Source of the DNA: Muricea muricata
Taxonomy: Eukaryota > Cnidaria > Anthozoa > Malacalcyonacea > Plexauridae
Direction of reading: 5' to 3'
Length of the DNA: 64,000 nt
Assembly: GCA_963855995.1 (NCBI GenBank)
Contig: OY979717.1
Coordinates: 69,238,354-69,302,353, forward strand
Shown here: positions 22,729 through 33,772 of the stretch, piece after piece
Position numbering within the stretch: the stretch's first letter is position 1
Layout: each line of letters opens with the position of its first letter
Notes under the pieces: model-generated
The model's input: the letters and a program-made list of their open reading frames with translations, nothing else
Databases searched by the model: none
What the model was told of the DNA's origin: nothing
Made by a program: the position numbers and the translations under genes

Positions 22729-24828
22729 GTGAGTAACAGTGTGTCACCTCATGAATATTTCGACATAAAATATACGGATATATATTTAATAAATTTGTAA
22801 GCTCATAAACACGAGGCCATTACATTGAGTGCATGAATAGTGTCATAATTTTATATTGTCCAACTACTAAATTTCTTTCACTGGTTTTCACTTTTGTGGT
22901 GCAACAAATTACTGATATACACTGAGCCATAGATTGGTTACAATAATCGTAATATGAATTTAAGTTTCAATTTGATATACGATCTACTCATAAATTATTA
23001 GTAGAATCATACTAGTACTCTATTGCAAGGCTGTAATTTATTGGTTACTCTACTCGCTATCTATTCCTCGATGGATAGTGAGTAGCGAAACAATCATCTT
23101 CCTATATAGATTTCTTTTAAAAAAATTGCTTAAAAATCAAATTTTTTGTTGAATATTCCATGTTTGACCTCTGATTCTACCAAAACAATTAGATTACTCG
23201 CTCTCAATTTCTATTCGGTGATAGTTGATTCGGACTTTGCCGTCATCAACTATCACCGCATAGAAATCTCGAGCTCATAATCTAATTGTTAATTATAGAT
23301 AGAAGACCCTGGCCACGCAACCTGCTGGCCATAGTCTTATTATTATCTTGAATTTAATTAGGTTAATCCAACTGGTGATAAATTGCAACTGCTATCAAGT
23401 GATGAGCAAACTGTCAATGTCTCATTGAGGGATAAAGTGAGTGTCAAGGTGTACAATCAACTTGTCAACAGACACCCAAGGTCTTAGGTTCCTCCCTGGT
23501 GACTTGTTTAACAGTACTGATGCAAGGTCTTTCCTATGACTATGCCTGTTCTCACCACCAAGGCTACCAATGACGTAATATTACAAAGCAAAGCTTATCG
23601 TGAGGGCAATAATAGCCTTAGAGAAAACCATTTATTTGAACAGAAACAGAGTATGATTGATTTGGAAATCCTCGCATTTCACTACAGCATTGTGCAGTGA
23701 ATCTGGTTGGGTGTTAACCTTGACTGTATTGATGCCTTATGCCGTACTGGGCAAATGATATTCTCAATTTGGAGTCACTCCCAAAATCTGTCAAGTCATG
23801 CTCAACTGCATATTTTGACTGGCAACCATTAAAATAAGAATTTGCTCCAGCCAAATTTGCCAGAGCTTTTATGTTTACTCATGCCTCTATTATGTGTCAC
23901 TCAAATACATTTAGTCTAGAGTTTTCTCTTTTGCCATGGCTTCATAGCTATTAGCTAAAGCTGCACAAAAAACCTCTGAGACCCTGACACTGTAGCTACC
24001 CCTGTATTGTAAAATGAATTAGACATTCACTGAGATGAAGATGAAATCCATTTGTGAAACAATCAGTGGCATAGACAGCTCCATACTTGGAGGTACACAT
24101 TCATATATTGGTGTTACCAGATCATAAAAGCAATTACTGAACACAAATATATTAATACCCCCAATTATCAAGCTGGCTATGATTGGGACTCTTAAGAGGC
24201 AAGTTGATTTATGAAAGTGACCTCATGTACTTGTTTTAGTGTGAAGACAGGCCAGGGGAATGTGCTCTCATAATTGGGACAGTTCAGCCAAACCTAAATT
24301 TAGTGGCAGATAAATACATAACTTCTTCATCTAGTGAGTTTGGTAAGTGACCAAATGCTTGGCATGTTTGTGAAATTTTGTCTTGAAGAATACTGCATTA
24401 AGATACAGCACTAGCTGTTTTTTGAACATAAGAACCTACAATAATATTTCTCCATGTATTAGTATAGGTAATCATTTTAAAGTTTGGTCAATCTACAATG
24501 ATCTGTAACAGCCTACAGTGAACATAAGTAAAGTGACCAATGAGCTAAAATGACCTCTAGAGTGATACAAATTGAAAGCATGTGTGACAAGCCTCCCATG
24601 GCTCTACTGCGCATATATTTATATACTGTACCTAGGTTTAAGTTGCATAACAATTTTACTGCTTGGTCAATCATATTGAGTTATCATTGGTATTGAATAA
24701 CCTTGTATTGTAGCATGTATGCACAATTTAATGAAATTTGCTTGCTTCTACAAATCACAAAACGACAGTATGTGTAAAGTTGACTGCTAAGCAGTTCTTC
24801 TGTATGTAAAAGTATCAAACGAAACCCA

Positions 24829-24864
<36 letters not shown>

Positions 24865-25342
24865 GAAATAGGGGTTTACTTATATGTTTTACTTGGTTTT
24901 TAGCATTGAGGTTTTTAGAGGTTGATTTAGATGTTTGTTGGCCATATGAGTCACTTTAAAGCCGCATATGTCGCTTTAAGGCCACAGATTGTTTCTGCTT
25001 TCAGTACTAAAGCCTGGTTCATGATTGTAAGAATCCAGAATTTTTGCTTTTTGGCATATGTAAGTGCATGAATACATGAAAAGTATGGGACAAACATTAG
25101 ATTTCTTTTACAAAGATATGGAATTCACTCGATCACATTGGCCAGAACAAGCATCCCTGATTCCTACGACAAGTGTGAACCAGGCTGAAGAGAGGAGACT
25201 TCATTACCATCAACTAGTATATTTTCTTACAGATTATGAGTTGTACAACAAATTAATAACAGAATATTTGCCAAAATTTCCTCACCTTTTCCAACTTCAA
25301 GAATCAACTACAACAGATGAAGACATGAGTGAATGGAGTTGA
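22645..25342 (+). CDS. RPA3: Replication protein A 14 kDa subunit (RPA3), complete, 4 exons
   Basis: Exons are 22645-22728, 23362-23436, 24240-24342 and 25233-25342. Splice phases are 0, 0 and 1 throughout and the sum is 372 bases including the stop, a 123-residue protein (human RPA3 is 121). It starts MNGMSRVNASMLPANVGKLV, matching the RINAGML..FI.KPV start of RPA14; then VNPTGDKLQLLSSD matches the HPTGK-x-x-x-LSDG strand, CALIIGTVQ the VEVVGRV strand, and DYELYNKLITEYLPKFPHLF the C-terminal helix (DLGLYNEAVKIIHDFPQFY) that forms the RPA trimer core. RPA3 is a single OB-fold subunit that holds together the single-strand DNA binding complex in replication and repair. An E2F-like site lies just upstream. 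The C-terminus has an acidic Ser/Thr tail (TTTDEDMSEWS) replacing the short vertebrate end. Confidence 0.9.
23001..23290 (+). mobile_element. Dispersed repeat with internal hairpin, copy 1 (in RPA3 intron 1)
   Basis: From GTAGAATCATACTAGTA to CTAATTGTTAAT, this 290-base block is about 90% identical by eye to 57638-57930. Both carry a hairpin pair near the right end (GGTGATAGTTGATT ... TCAACTATCACCG) and a short palindrome (CTACTCGC.ATC...GAT.G.GAGTAGCG). It contains no coding frame and is probably a non-autonomous DNA element. Confidence 0.85.
23362..23436 (+). CDS. RPA3: RPA3 exon 2
   Basis: 25 codons between TTTAATTAG|GTTAAT and GATAAA|GTGAGT, phase 0 on both sides (VNPTGDKLQLLSSDEQ, then TVNVSLRDK). 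Confidence 0.88.
24240..24342 (+). CDS. RPA3: RPA3 exon 3
   Basis: Acceptor CTTGTTTTAG|TGTGAA and donor GAGTTTG|GTAAGTG. It encodes CEDRPGECALIIGTVQPN and the YITSSSSEF loop, ending phase 1. Confidence 0.88.
24831..24859 (+). repeat. (TA)n microsatellite in RPA3 intron 3
   Basis: About 14 uninterrupted TA units. Confidence 0.95.
25233..25342 (+). CDS. RPA3: RPA3 exon 4 and stop
   Basis: Acceptor ATTTTCTTACAG|ATTATG, starting with two bases that complete the Asp codon. It encodes the trimerisation helix DYELYNKLITEYLPKFPHLF and the acidic tail. The TGA is at 25340-25342. The open frame extends upstream of the acceptor by chance to 25064. Confidence 0.88.
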
Positions 25343-25979
25343 TAAACAGCAAGATATCGCATCTGTCAATTTTATAATTTTCCGCATGGAACATCGGTAC
25401 ATAATGATGACTTGATTTTGATGCAACTGTTGCACTTGACAGTGTAACACATAAATTTGTTAAGTGTTGCATAATATTTATTGTCATTATATATCTCTAG
25501 TATTATGCTACATGAGGCTACATCCTATCATATATGGTAGCGTTTTTTTCATCACATAGCTTTAAAATTATATATCCAGTCCAGACAACAAGTACGTTGT
25601 TAGGGTGCTTATGCCAATTCATTGAATAACTTATATCCAGTTATGAAAAAGTACACAAGATATAGTTGAATTTAACGATAGTTAATAAGAACATAAACCA
25701 GGGCGCAGATAAACCAATCGAAATTGACCAACCCCAGTACAGTACCACTGCAGATCTAAAACATCCAACAGTAGCATGAAAGAAAAAGACTTCTGAAACT
25801 ATTGTTGACGGGATTTGTTCCTGTAAGGCTCAATCACATTAAAGTTTAAAGACCTATAAACTAAAATTGCGTGCAAGTTTTTTTCTTGGACTGAATATAA
25901 CACTGATAGCTTCACCATTAGCTAACTTCGTTATTAGGCACCTGGCTCGCTCTAGGCGAGACAGGTTGAATGATTTTGA

Positions 25980-26710
25980 GGCCCCGTCCACACGTACCCG
26001 TGTAAATTTAAAACCGGGTAAATATTTTCACGGTTACGCTTGCCGTCCACACGTAACCGGGTAAATCGCCCACACAAACCGGGTAAATTTGAAAACGCCG
26101 GCCAGAGTGCGAAAATATTTAAACGGGTAAATATCGGTTACGTGTGGACGGCGTAACCGCGTAAATATTAACACGGTGACGTCAAATTATGAACCAGGCC
26201 ACTGCTACGTTTTCTTTGGATAGATACTGAGCACAGAATAAGTCTAAAATGTCAGTATATTTTGTTTGACATGTCTGCCAGTCAACATTCTCCGCCGTTC
26301 ATGCTGTTTTGTATTCAAGAACAACGTTTAGTAGCAACTCGACTTCGTCGTCAGACCAGACAAAGTTGTCAGACTTGCTCTTCTTGGCTTTTGACGATTG
26401 CCCTTCCGAATTTGGCATTTTTTTAGCAATTTCAAAAGCAATAAATTGAAAATTGGCGTTTTAAACAGTCCAAACACTAGCCACGTGTGATCTTACGAAA
26501 AGAAAAACAAACTGCGTGCAGGTTTTTGCAGGCTCGTCTTTTCTCCAGCACATGCTCAGATCGTGTTTCATGAGCGTGTTCAAATTTACCCGGGTACGTG
26601 TGGACGGGCGAAAACGATTTGAACACGGTTACGTGTGGACGCGGTACTTTTCGTAACCGTGAAAATATTTACCCGGTTTTAAATTTACACGAGTACGTGT
26701 GGACGGGGCC
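25980..26710 (-). mobile_element. DNA transposon derivative with GGCCCCGTCCACACG ends (Harbinger-like?)
   Basis: 731 bases bounded by long inverted repeats (GGCCCCGTCCACACGTACCC ... matching complement ending GTGTGGACGGGGCC), with repeated internal motifs ACCGGGTAAAT and CGTCCACACGTAACC. It is flanked by TGA on both sides (25977-25979, 26711-26713), consistent with a 3-bp target duplication. A short SANT/Myb-like frame lies inside on the minus strand. A 3-bp duplication and a Myb-like accessory ORF point to the PIF/Harbinger group, but TGA is not the usual TWA target and no DDE transposase remains. Confidence 0.7.
26299..26418 (-). pseudogene. Truncated SANT/Myb-like ORF inside the 25.98 kb element
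   Basis: ATG at 26418 encodes a basic Ser/Lys head (MPNSEGQSSKAKKSKSDN) followed by FVWSDDEVELLLNVVLEYK and a stop after 39 codons. W-(S/T)-DDEVELLL matches the first helix of the Myb/SANT-like (trihelix-type) DNA-binding domain common in transposon-associated proteins. The second and third helices are missing, so it is a remnant. Confidence 0.6.
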
Positions 26711-26713
26711 TGA

Positions 26714-28268
26714 AATGAGTCAGCAGCGCAAACAAAAGTTCACGCCACAAATTCACACAACAGGTAAATGAACTACAATGTCGGCTCGAAGATCTCGTAT
26801 ATTTCCACCAAATTATAGCTTCAACAGCCTTTAGTTGACGACTTGAGTATATGCTGTCACAAGGCAGTATTGTAGTTTTATTGAATCATAAACCGCGATT
26901 TATTTCATTACCTCAGAATAATCTCTCACCCCGACAAAGTGGTACCACGCTTACGTGAAACTCGATGTCGTTTTCTCTTCTTTCCATTTTTGGAGTTTCA
27001 ACCGTGTTTTATCTTGACTGACTTGAAAATTTCGTGTTTTTCTGTGTTGATACTCTGAGATCAGTTGTCTTGAGAGGTGTACGTACGTCAAATAAAAACT
27101 GGGTTTTAGTCACTATTTTGCGTGTCAAAACCATTAAATGTCTTCGGGCTGATACTAAACATAACTGGAGGAAACATAATAGTCTTTCTGGGAATTATAT
27201 ATAGTTACACGGCTCTAGAACACAAAATGCATGCATATATATAGTACCATTTGTTGCCAGGTTGGACATTTAAGGTGCCCACTAGCTTCCGGGATGCATC
27301 TTTTCAAAGTGCTGGTCTTCATTGCATCTTCTTCATTGCATCTTCGATCGACAAGTTCACTCTGGCATGACGATCAAGGCTGCTCATGTCGCCAAGACTT
27401 TGGACATCATTTCCCATTCACGAAATTATTAAAATAAGGTTTAATTTAGCAGAGCAAAATATGAAAACAGGTGTAGATTGACATTACAACTTAGTTTACA
27501 ACTTGCAGTTTAAATCTGTGACTTACCAGTAATTGTGCAGTCAGTTGTAATATGTAACAAACTTCAGATTTCAAAGATTTTATGCCCGCAGTGTGTCGAA
27601 TCATAACCAGTTGACGGATTGTTTCTCTTTTGGAACTTGATATGTTGGCCATGTATGCTTAATGAGATCATGGACCCGGCGAAAATAAATTTGTATCGGA
27701 GATTTCAATTGTGATTGGTTGTCTCCAGAGAAAAGTGAAACTCTGATTTGACTAAAATGTTTCAGCTTGAACAATTTATTGAAGAACCAACACGAATTAC
27801 TTGTCAAAGTTGAACGCTGATTGATTTGGTCTTTACTAATCGGCCTAAAACTATAATTAAATCTGCTGTTGACCATATTGGCATGAGTGGCCACAGTTTC
27901 GTTTACGTTCATAGAAAAATATCTACTGTCCGCAAACAGCCTAAAATAATAAATACTAGTCAGTTTAAACCTTATAATGTGGAGGCAGCGTCGTCCGAAA
28001 ATTGTCGGGGAAGCCTCCCAACGCACATACATATGAAATGAATCGAGTGCGCATGACTCGCGCACGCGGCGCGCACTGTCGAAGAATTAACATTACAACT
28101 AGAACATCAAAGCGCCGAGGACGAGGGAAATGTGGAGGGATATAAATGGGATTTAGCCGAAGTCCTTCAAAATCAACTCCGGCCAGGATTGTGACTTAAA
28201 CACCCTTTGGATAGAATGCAAAGAATTTTTACTTGTGGCGGATATGCATGCGTCTCCAGTCACCAGCT
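26714..28268. other. Unassigned stretch
   Basis: It includes a 154-codon minus-strand frame at 27601-28065 (Arg/Phe/Tyr-rich, no recognised domain, no supporting splice sites). I see no transposon ends and no gene I can defend. Confidence 0.35.
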
Positions 28269-28500
28269 TGGGCCAGTTGTTCAAAGCTGGGTTAGCACTA
28301 ACCCTGGGTTAAAATTTAGGCCACTTTTTTAGCTCCTGTATTTCTTCACCTCCATTCGTTTGAAAACGTCAGGAAGCAAAACTACGATTGATGCAGACAA
28401 GATTTCTGAAGAAATATTTTCAAGCTTAAAAACAAGCTGCCGAAAGAAATTCTACGTTAACCGATGGTAAAGCTAACCCGCTTTTGGAGAACTGACCTTA
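28269..28500. mobile_element. MITE with GGGCCAGTTGTTCAAAGC ends
   Basis: Left end GGGCCAGTTGTTCAAAGCTG followed by GGTTAGC; right end GCTAACCCGCTTTTGGAGAA followed by CTGACC, an imperfect inverted pair. It is about 232 bases and in the same family as 45093-45228 and 489-662. Confidence 0.75.
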
Positions 28501-29043
28501 GGAGAGTGCGGCGTGAGCATGCACCACGGTTAACATCAGAAATTAAAAGGAAAATATACGACAGGGATTTTCACATAGCGAGAAATGTTTTAAGCTTCGT
28601 AAAAATTCGTCTGTCTCCAAGATAGGCAGTAAATTCAATTATTATTTATTGAAAATATTTTAGGAGTTTGATTGGTTAAACACCGAGATAGTACCCAGAT
28701 TTCAGAACTCGTATCTCTGGTCCAATGTTCACATATAAAACTCGAAACCTATGTGAAGAATAAAAAAACTGTTGAATTAAGAGTTTTATATGCAGTTTTT
28801 TTTTATCTTTCTGATGATGCTAGTCGTTTTTGTTTCCGTCGAATATGATATTTCACATTTTTTTACTGGAATACAATTTTACAGTAGATAATCCCAATCA
28901 CCCATTTCCTCGGTATCGGGCGCGTTCTTTGCTTCGGAACTTTTTTTGGCAGGAATGTATATATATTTCTTTCAAACAAACCACAGACCATATGTTTCCT
29001 TGATGGGTGGCAAGAAATTAAACAATTTTTGACCACAGCCCAC

Positions 29044-29335
29044 GGACTAATTGTAGTTCCTGTTGTTACCGGAGCCCTTGGAGCGGGGCTCTCAGCTAAC
29101 TTCGGGGGGTACATGAAGCAAATCGGCGTGAACGTGAGGTTAAAAGTTCTCCAGAAAACAGCATTGTTGGGGACAGCAAAGATACTAAGGAAAGTGCTGT
29201 CCCTGTAAGAAGTAGCAAAAGACAGAGTTTGGACCTATGGTGACATGTTGTAACGGCCGCTCCCAAGGACTATAAACTAGGCTGAACATCCTGCCTGAGT
29301 CTACAAGGAATGAACATGCATAATAATAATAATGA
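29044..29335 (+). mobile_element. Dong/R4-like non-LTR retrotransposon, 3' tail (element A)
   Basis: A fragment of the pol C-terminus reads LIVVPVVTGALGAGLSANFG and then KTALLGTAKILRKVLSL, stopping at TAA 29206-29208. A 3' untranslated stretch follows, with CGGCCGCTCCCAAGGACTAT and a terminal (ATA)n run near 29318. The same VVP-x-x-x-GALGGG stretch occurs in the neighbouring element B at about 30555. Only the last part of the element remains. Confidence 0.75.
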
Positions 29336-30718
29336 TAACAATACTCAGAACAATAACAATACTAAAAGTGCTAGATGAACGATTAAAGACAATTAAGCCG
29401 GACGAGAATGAAATTTACAAATTTCTGGGACTAGAACAAGCTGATGGAATAAAAGCAGAAGCTGTGTTTGAAAGAATTAAGAGCGAAATCTCCAAGAGAG
29501 TCAAACTGTTAACCAAAACTGAACTTAACGATGCTAACCTCATCCAAGCAATAAACAGAAAAGTAATACCAGTTGCTGCATATGCTTTGAACGTGTGTAA
29601 ATTTAGTATTAGCGAGTTGAACGAATTGGATCAGGTGATAAACAGAGAATTGAGACAAAAGAACATGCTGGGTAGGCAGGCGAGCGACGAAAGATTATAC
29701 TTTAAAAGGGCGAAAGGAGGAAGAGGGTTGAAATCGTTGAGAGACACATGCATAGCGACCAGATTGCGTGTTGAGAAGGGAAATGCTCAAAGAAAAAAAT
29801 ACAATCATAGTAGAATCCGTACGAACAATGGAAGAGGTAGGAGTAAGAATGAGATTCGAAGGTAATTCGGTGCAACTTGATGACGAATTGATTGAAAATG
29901 ATTGGAAACCAACTTAGAAAAAGGTGAAGTCAAAATTGCAGGAAGTGTAGAACGTAACAGAGTTGAAGCTTATGAAATAAGAGAAAAACAGGGCAGATTG
30001 TTTCGAGAGCAAGAAGACGAATGCAACCTATGGTTGACTCAAAATGTAAATCCCAGAAAGACGGCTTCAGTAATGGTGATGTTAGAACAGATGGTGGAAA
30101 CGAGAGTGTGGAAAGCAGCAAGAGGCTTGATAGAAGACGGATGCAGAGTATGTCAAGAACAAGTTGAAACCGTTGTGCATTTACTGGCTGGGTGCAAAGT
30201 CTTGGCAAATACCGAATACCTGACGAGAGATAATAGAGCAATGGTGATAATGACAGCAGCGTGGGCAAAAGAACACGAACTGATTATAACGGACATGATA
30301 TGGTACGAAGAACGATGGAGAAGAGGCACAATGATAGAGAATGACAAGCGAAACTACTGTGGGACTTCGAATTCAATCTTCGGAAAACAACGTCATTGAA
30401 GAAGACGGACGACCTCATATTAGAGGAGAAGATATGGATTGCGATATGGCGTGCCCACAACATAACATCGAAACAAAAAGACTGGAAAAGCTCACCAAAT
30501 ATCGTCAGCTGGCACTCGAAATGAGAAAGAGACGTTTAGGGTACGAAATAATAGTTGTGCCAGTGACTATTGGAGCCTTAGGTGGCGGTATGAGAACGAT
30601 GATGGGTGATATTTCAAGGATTTTCGAAAAAGATGAGGTAGTAAAAAGAACTGCGGCGGAAATGCCAAGTGCTCTCAGGATTGATTCAAAAGGGATGGAT
30701 GATACACCCAATTTTTGA
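29332..30718 (+). pseudogene. Broken pol ORF of the Dong/R4-like element B
   Basis: The reading frame changes near 29800-29900 and again near 30340-30400, so no single protein can be read. The recognisable parts are the reverse-transcriptase C-terminus, the CxxC...HxxxxC finger and the endonuclease region, in collinear order. It starts inside the RT with no 5' half, as is usual for target-primed insertions that stop early. Confidence 0.8.
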
Positions 30719-30940
30719 AAACTGTTAATTTGGGGATATTCAAAGGTCCACATAAGTGGTGTTCATTGTATGTGTGTTGGCATTTGTATCTAACAAATTT
30801 TGGTAGTTATATTTTATGGCTAGTAATGTAGCTTTTTCATTAACAATAATAACAATAGCTTTTTTCATTTTTAACGATATATAAAGTACAATGATAAACA
30901 TAATAATAATAATAATAATAAAATAATAATAACAAAAGCT
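29336..30940 (+). mobile_element. Dong/R4-like non-LTR retrotransposon, 5'-truncated, frameshifted (element B)
   Basis: Three overlapping frames (29332-29865, 29902-30399, 30341-30718) together cover the RT thumb (EIYKFLGLEQADGIK, then YALNVCKFSISELNELDQ and LYFKRAKGGRGLKSL), a Cys-rich finger (CRVCQEQVETVVHLLAGC) and the C-terminal endonuclease region (RPHIRGED...KLTKYRQLAL). The order RT, CCHC-type finger, restriction-like endonuclease is that of the R4/Dong group. The RT catalytic palm is missing and at least two frameshifts break it. It ends in a TAA repeat at 30898-30935. It begins exactly at the TAA-type tail of element A. Confidence 0.82.
30898..30935 (+). repeat. TAA repeat at the 3' end of element B
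   Basis: ATAATAATAATAATAATAA with one interruption. Similar TAA runs end element A (about 29318). Dong elements are known to insert in TAA repeats. Confidence 0.85.
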
Positions 30941-31206
30941 GTTTCACTGACGGGTTTTAATTAGCACGTTTTAAATGCGCACCCCTACGTTTGAAACATA
31001 AACAAACATGGTAAAAGGTTGACAGTTCGCGGTTGCTTTTTATAAATGCGCAGTACAAGTAATCTCCCAAGGTAATGCCCCAAGGTGATACCCAGATTCT
31101 GGGCTTCCGTTTATGGATTATTCCAGAGCCTTTTGTTCATTCGCGTAAAAGAATCATGGGCTCGGGGAACGAGATTGGTTTAAGTGATGTTAAGTTGCTG
31201 CCTCGT

Positions 31207-31410
31207 CCCCAGGCGCTTGCTGATAGAACGACGCTTTATATAAACAATTTGCAAGTATTACGTTGCGGCGTAAGCGCGCAAAGAAAGACGGGATGTGGAG
31301 ACTAGCCTTTGCACACACATCCCATTTTCCTTTGCTCGCTTACGCCGAAAAATAATACTTTATATGTAACTGTTTATATAAGTCGTTCTATCAGCAAGCG
31401 CCACAGGGGG
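31207..31410. mobile_element. Palindromic MITE-like element
   Basis: CCCCAGGCGCTTGCTGATAG with AACGAC pairs with GTCGTT CTATCAGCAAGCGCCACAGG at the right. The inner arms (TATATAAACA.TT, GCGGCGTAAGCG, GGGATGTG) also pair. It is about 204 bases with no frame. Confidence 0.78.
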
Positions 31411-31542
31411 TGAGGGCTATTTCAGATCCGTCAGAGCACCTAGCGACCAGTATTTTTCAGTTTATCTACCCTCGCCTTAGCTTACACTTAGAAAAGTCTT
31501 TAAACCGACGAATTTCTGTTGGCGTCGATAGTGTATTGGTCC

Positions 31543-31707
31543 CAGGGCCGTCGCTAGAGCGTTAATTGGGGGGTTGAATATTCATATTTTTGTGTTACGC
31601 CCAACTAATTTCTTTTGAAATCAACTTGATTTGAAAAGAAATCAATCGGGCATAACATGAAAATATGAATATTCAACCACCCAATTAACGCTCTAGCGAC
31701 GGCCCTG
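31543..31707. mobile_element. hAT-type MITE, near-perfect palindrome, 8-bp target duplication
   Basis: 165 bases starting CAGGGCCGTCGCTAGAGCG and ending with its complement, arms about 75 bases. It is flanked by ATTGGTCC on both sides (31535-31542, 31708-31715). CAGGG-type ends and an 8-bp duplication are those of hAT elements. Confidence 0.9.
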
Positions 31708-31715
31708 ATTGGTCC

Positions 31716-33440
31716 TACGTGCTGTCTTACGGGCACGCTGTTCTGGACTCAAACCCAGGGAGTGACATTTATTTCTTGATATCGGTTTTATTTTTGTTTT
31801 CAAAGTTATTTTTTTTCCCAAAGTTTTCCTTGAGACTTTTTCCGTTTTGTAACGTATTCCTCGTTCTTTAGACCATTTATAAAAAATTGATTCGCAATAT
31901 ATTATAACAGATGTCTTATCTCCACCTGATTATCAAGGTGCTTTGACGGATGTGAGCCCTCACCGCGCCAGGGAACCAGAAAAGCTTAAGTTAGCAAACA
32001 ACCTCGCATCCTCTGCTCGCACCCAGGGCTTCTTCAGTTGCTATAAGCCCTGAATAAAAAACCAGTAATAGAATTGTTCTGTTGGTTGTTTAACATGTTT
32101 GTCTTGCAAGACAACATGGTGAAATAGTCACACCGTCTAGGTTGATGGGTTGAACACAGATTGTATCACTCTCCTGATCAGACCCACGTTTCGCCGCCTG
32201 ACAGTTTTTGGGCGGGGTAATGCTATTTTTTTGTTTAAACATATATATTTAATAAATTGACGTTTACCCGAGAGATCTCAAGCTCATCGAGGGGCTTACG
32301 CCATGAAACATTTACATAATTTTTTTTAAAAAGGTAGAAAAAGTAGTGACGAAGAAGTAGTGATGCTAAACGTGGGTTTGATAAATAGAGGTCTGGTCAT
32401 CTTGAAGCCATCGTTTGTTGTTATTGTAAGCAAAACAAACTCTATCGAGTACACAATGTTGAAAACCGATACATTTTTGCAAGATCTAACATTTAACATG
32501 ATAGCGTGATTATAACCGATCGACATTTCGCTTCCTGCATACATTTTAATAGAATTAAGAGTAACAAATTACAAGTAATTGTTAAAGATACAATCCAATT
32601 TTGTAAATATCGCAAAACATTTACACTTTTACAACTGGCCGAGTCGTTACGTCCTGGATACGATTACAAGATTTTTGAAGTGAAAGCTGATTGGCTAAAC
32701 GAAAAAATGATTTTAGAAATTCCGGTTTCGGTTTTTTCTAGGGCCACGCAGTCGCCAAGAGGCCCTGGGTACGAGCTTGGTTAGCAAACAATAACAAACA
32801 CGTTTTGCTCGTTCACTTGAAAAGTTCCTAAGGTTTCCTGATCAGCAGAACTTGGCTGAATATAACACCAGCAAATTCGAATATGACTTTATTCTATATT
32901 ACTTTAACCGTGCGAAAAAGCCCCTGGAAACTTTCCAAGAGTATGGGCAATTGTTAGTTGACTTAACACTAGGTGTCAAGTTCATTAAAGATATTTTCGT
33001 AGCGCAAAAATGAGACCATAGTAAACTTTCTAGGCTGCCAGTGGATTTATACCACAATGTTTTGATTGAATCAACGAAAGTCGCTTGTTATTCAGTAATA
33101 TTTCATTTACAACCTAGTCGCAAGTCTTTCAATCGGGAAAGGAATTCACGTCAGTTCCGGATCACGGAGAGTAGTATTATGGATGATCCAATTACTGTTA
33201 AAGTATCAAGTCAGCTACATGGTAGAAAAATGATCGATTAATCCGCTTATCGGGAGCAGCTCTACATTCATTCAAATACCCTGTATCAGTCAAGGCATCA
33301 CACTCAAGATCTTTACCACATTCATTATAGTTGAAGCTGGGCTGAAAAAGAAAACCAGTTGAGAAAAATTCATAATTCAATTATTATCTGACCTACTTCA
33401 CCTAAATGTTCAATTTCGATAACATACTTATAAAGTTATT
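31716..33440. other. Gene-free stretch downstream of the RING gene
   Basis: It contains retroelement-like debris (for example an open frame at 32506-32784 ending GPGYELG, from a common CCCTGGGTACGAG-type repeat end) but no exon I can support. Confidence 0.4.
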
Positions 33441-33443
33441 TAG

Positions 33444-33449
33444 TTTATT
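33444..33449 (-). terminator. Polyadenylation signal of the zinc-finger/RING gene
   Basis: AATAAA on the minus strand about 46 bases after the stop codon, a normal 3'UTR distance for a compact gene. Confidence 0.45.
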
Positions 33450-33494
33450 CGTCGATAAACAATTTTTTTAAAGAAGGTGCTTACTTATGTACTT

Positions 33495-33772
33495 CTACAC
33501 AGTGTACTGTCGAATAACGTTTTCTATTGGCGCTCTACATATGGGACACCTAGCTCTTCTTCGATGAAGCTCTTGAGCACACACTGTACAGCAACATACA
33601 TGTCCCGTAGTACCGTGTACAATCGTCGCATCTTTAGGTCTCTCGAGGCATATCACACACTCCCCAGCAGAATTATCAGGGGGTCCTGTACGACCTGCGT
33701 TTGTGTCCATTTCGTCTTCTGGAGAGGCGACGGGATTTCCTAATTCCGTGACTGGCAAACGTCCTCTATCTA
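33495..33772 (-). CDS. Zinc-finger/RING gene, last exon (MDM2-type RING)
   Basis: Acceptor TATTATTATTCAG|TAGATAG; stop TAG at 33497-33495. It encodes the linker and the RING with CVIC, VHGTTGH, CCCTVC and CPICRAPIE. Compared with MDM2 the first His pair (H-x4-H) and the CPxCR-x-PI end are kept. The tail IRQYTV puts an aromatic residue near the C-terminus, as MDM2 does. Confidence 0.85.

Noticed and set aside
25064..25232. Coding use of the open frame upstream of RPA3 exon 4
   Set aside because: The RPA3 phase and the TTTTCTTACAG acceptor at 25232 define the exon start; the upstream part has no similarity to RPA3.
27601..28065. 154-codon minus-strand frame
   Set aside because: No recognised motif, no supporting splice sites or start context. 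Kept only as a note.
33198..33380. 60-codon minus-strand frame as a continuation of the RING protein
   Set aside because: It lies downstream of the stop codon and a polyadenylation signal of the RING exon and contains no RanBP2 or other finger pattern.
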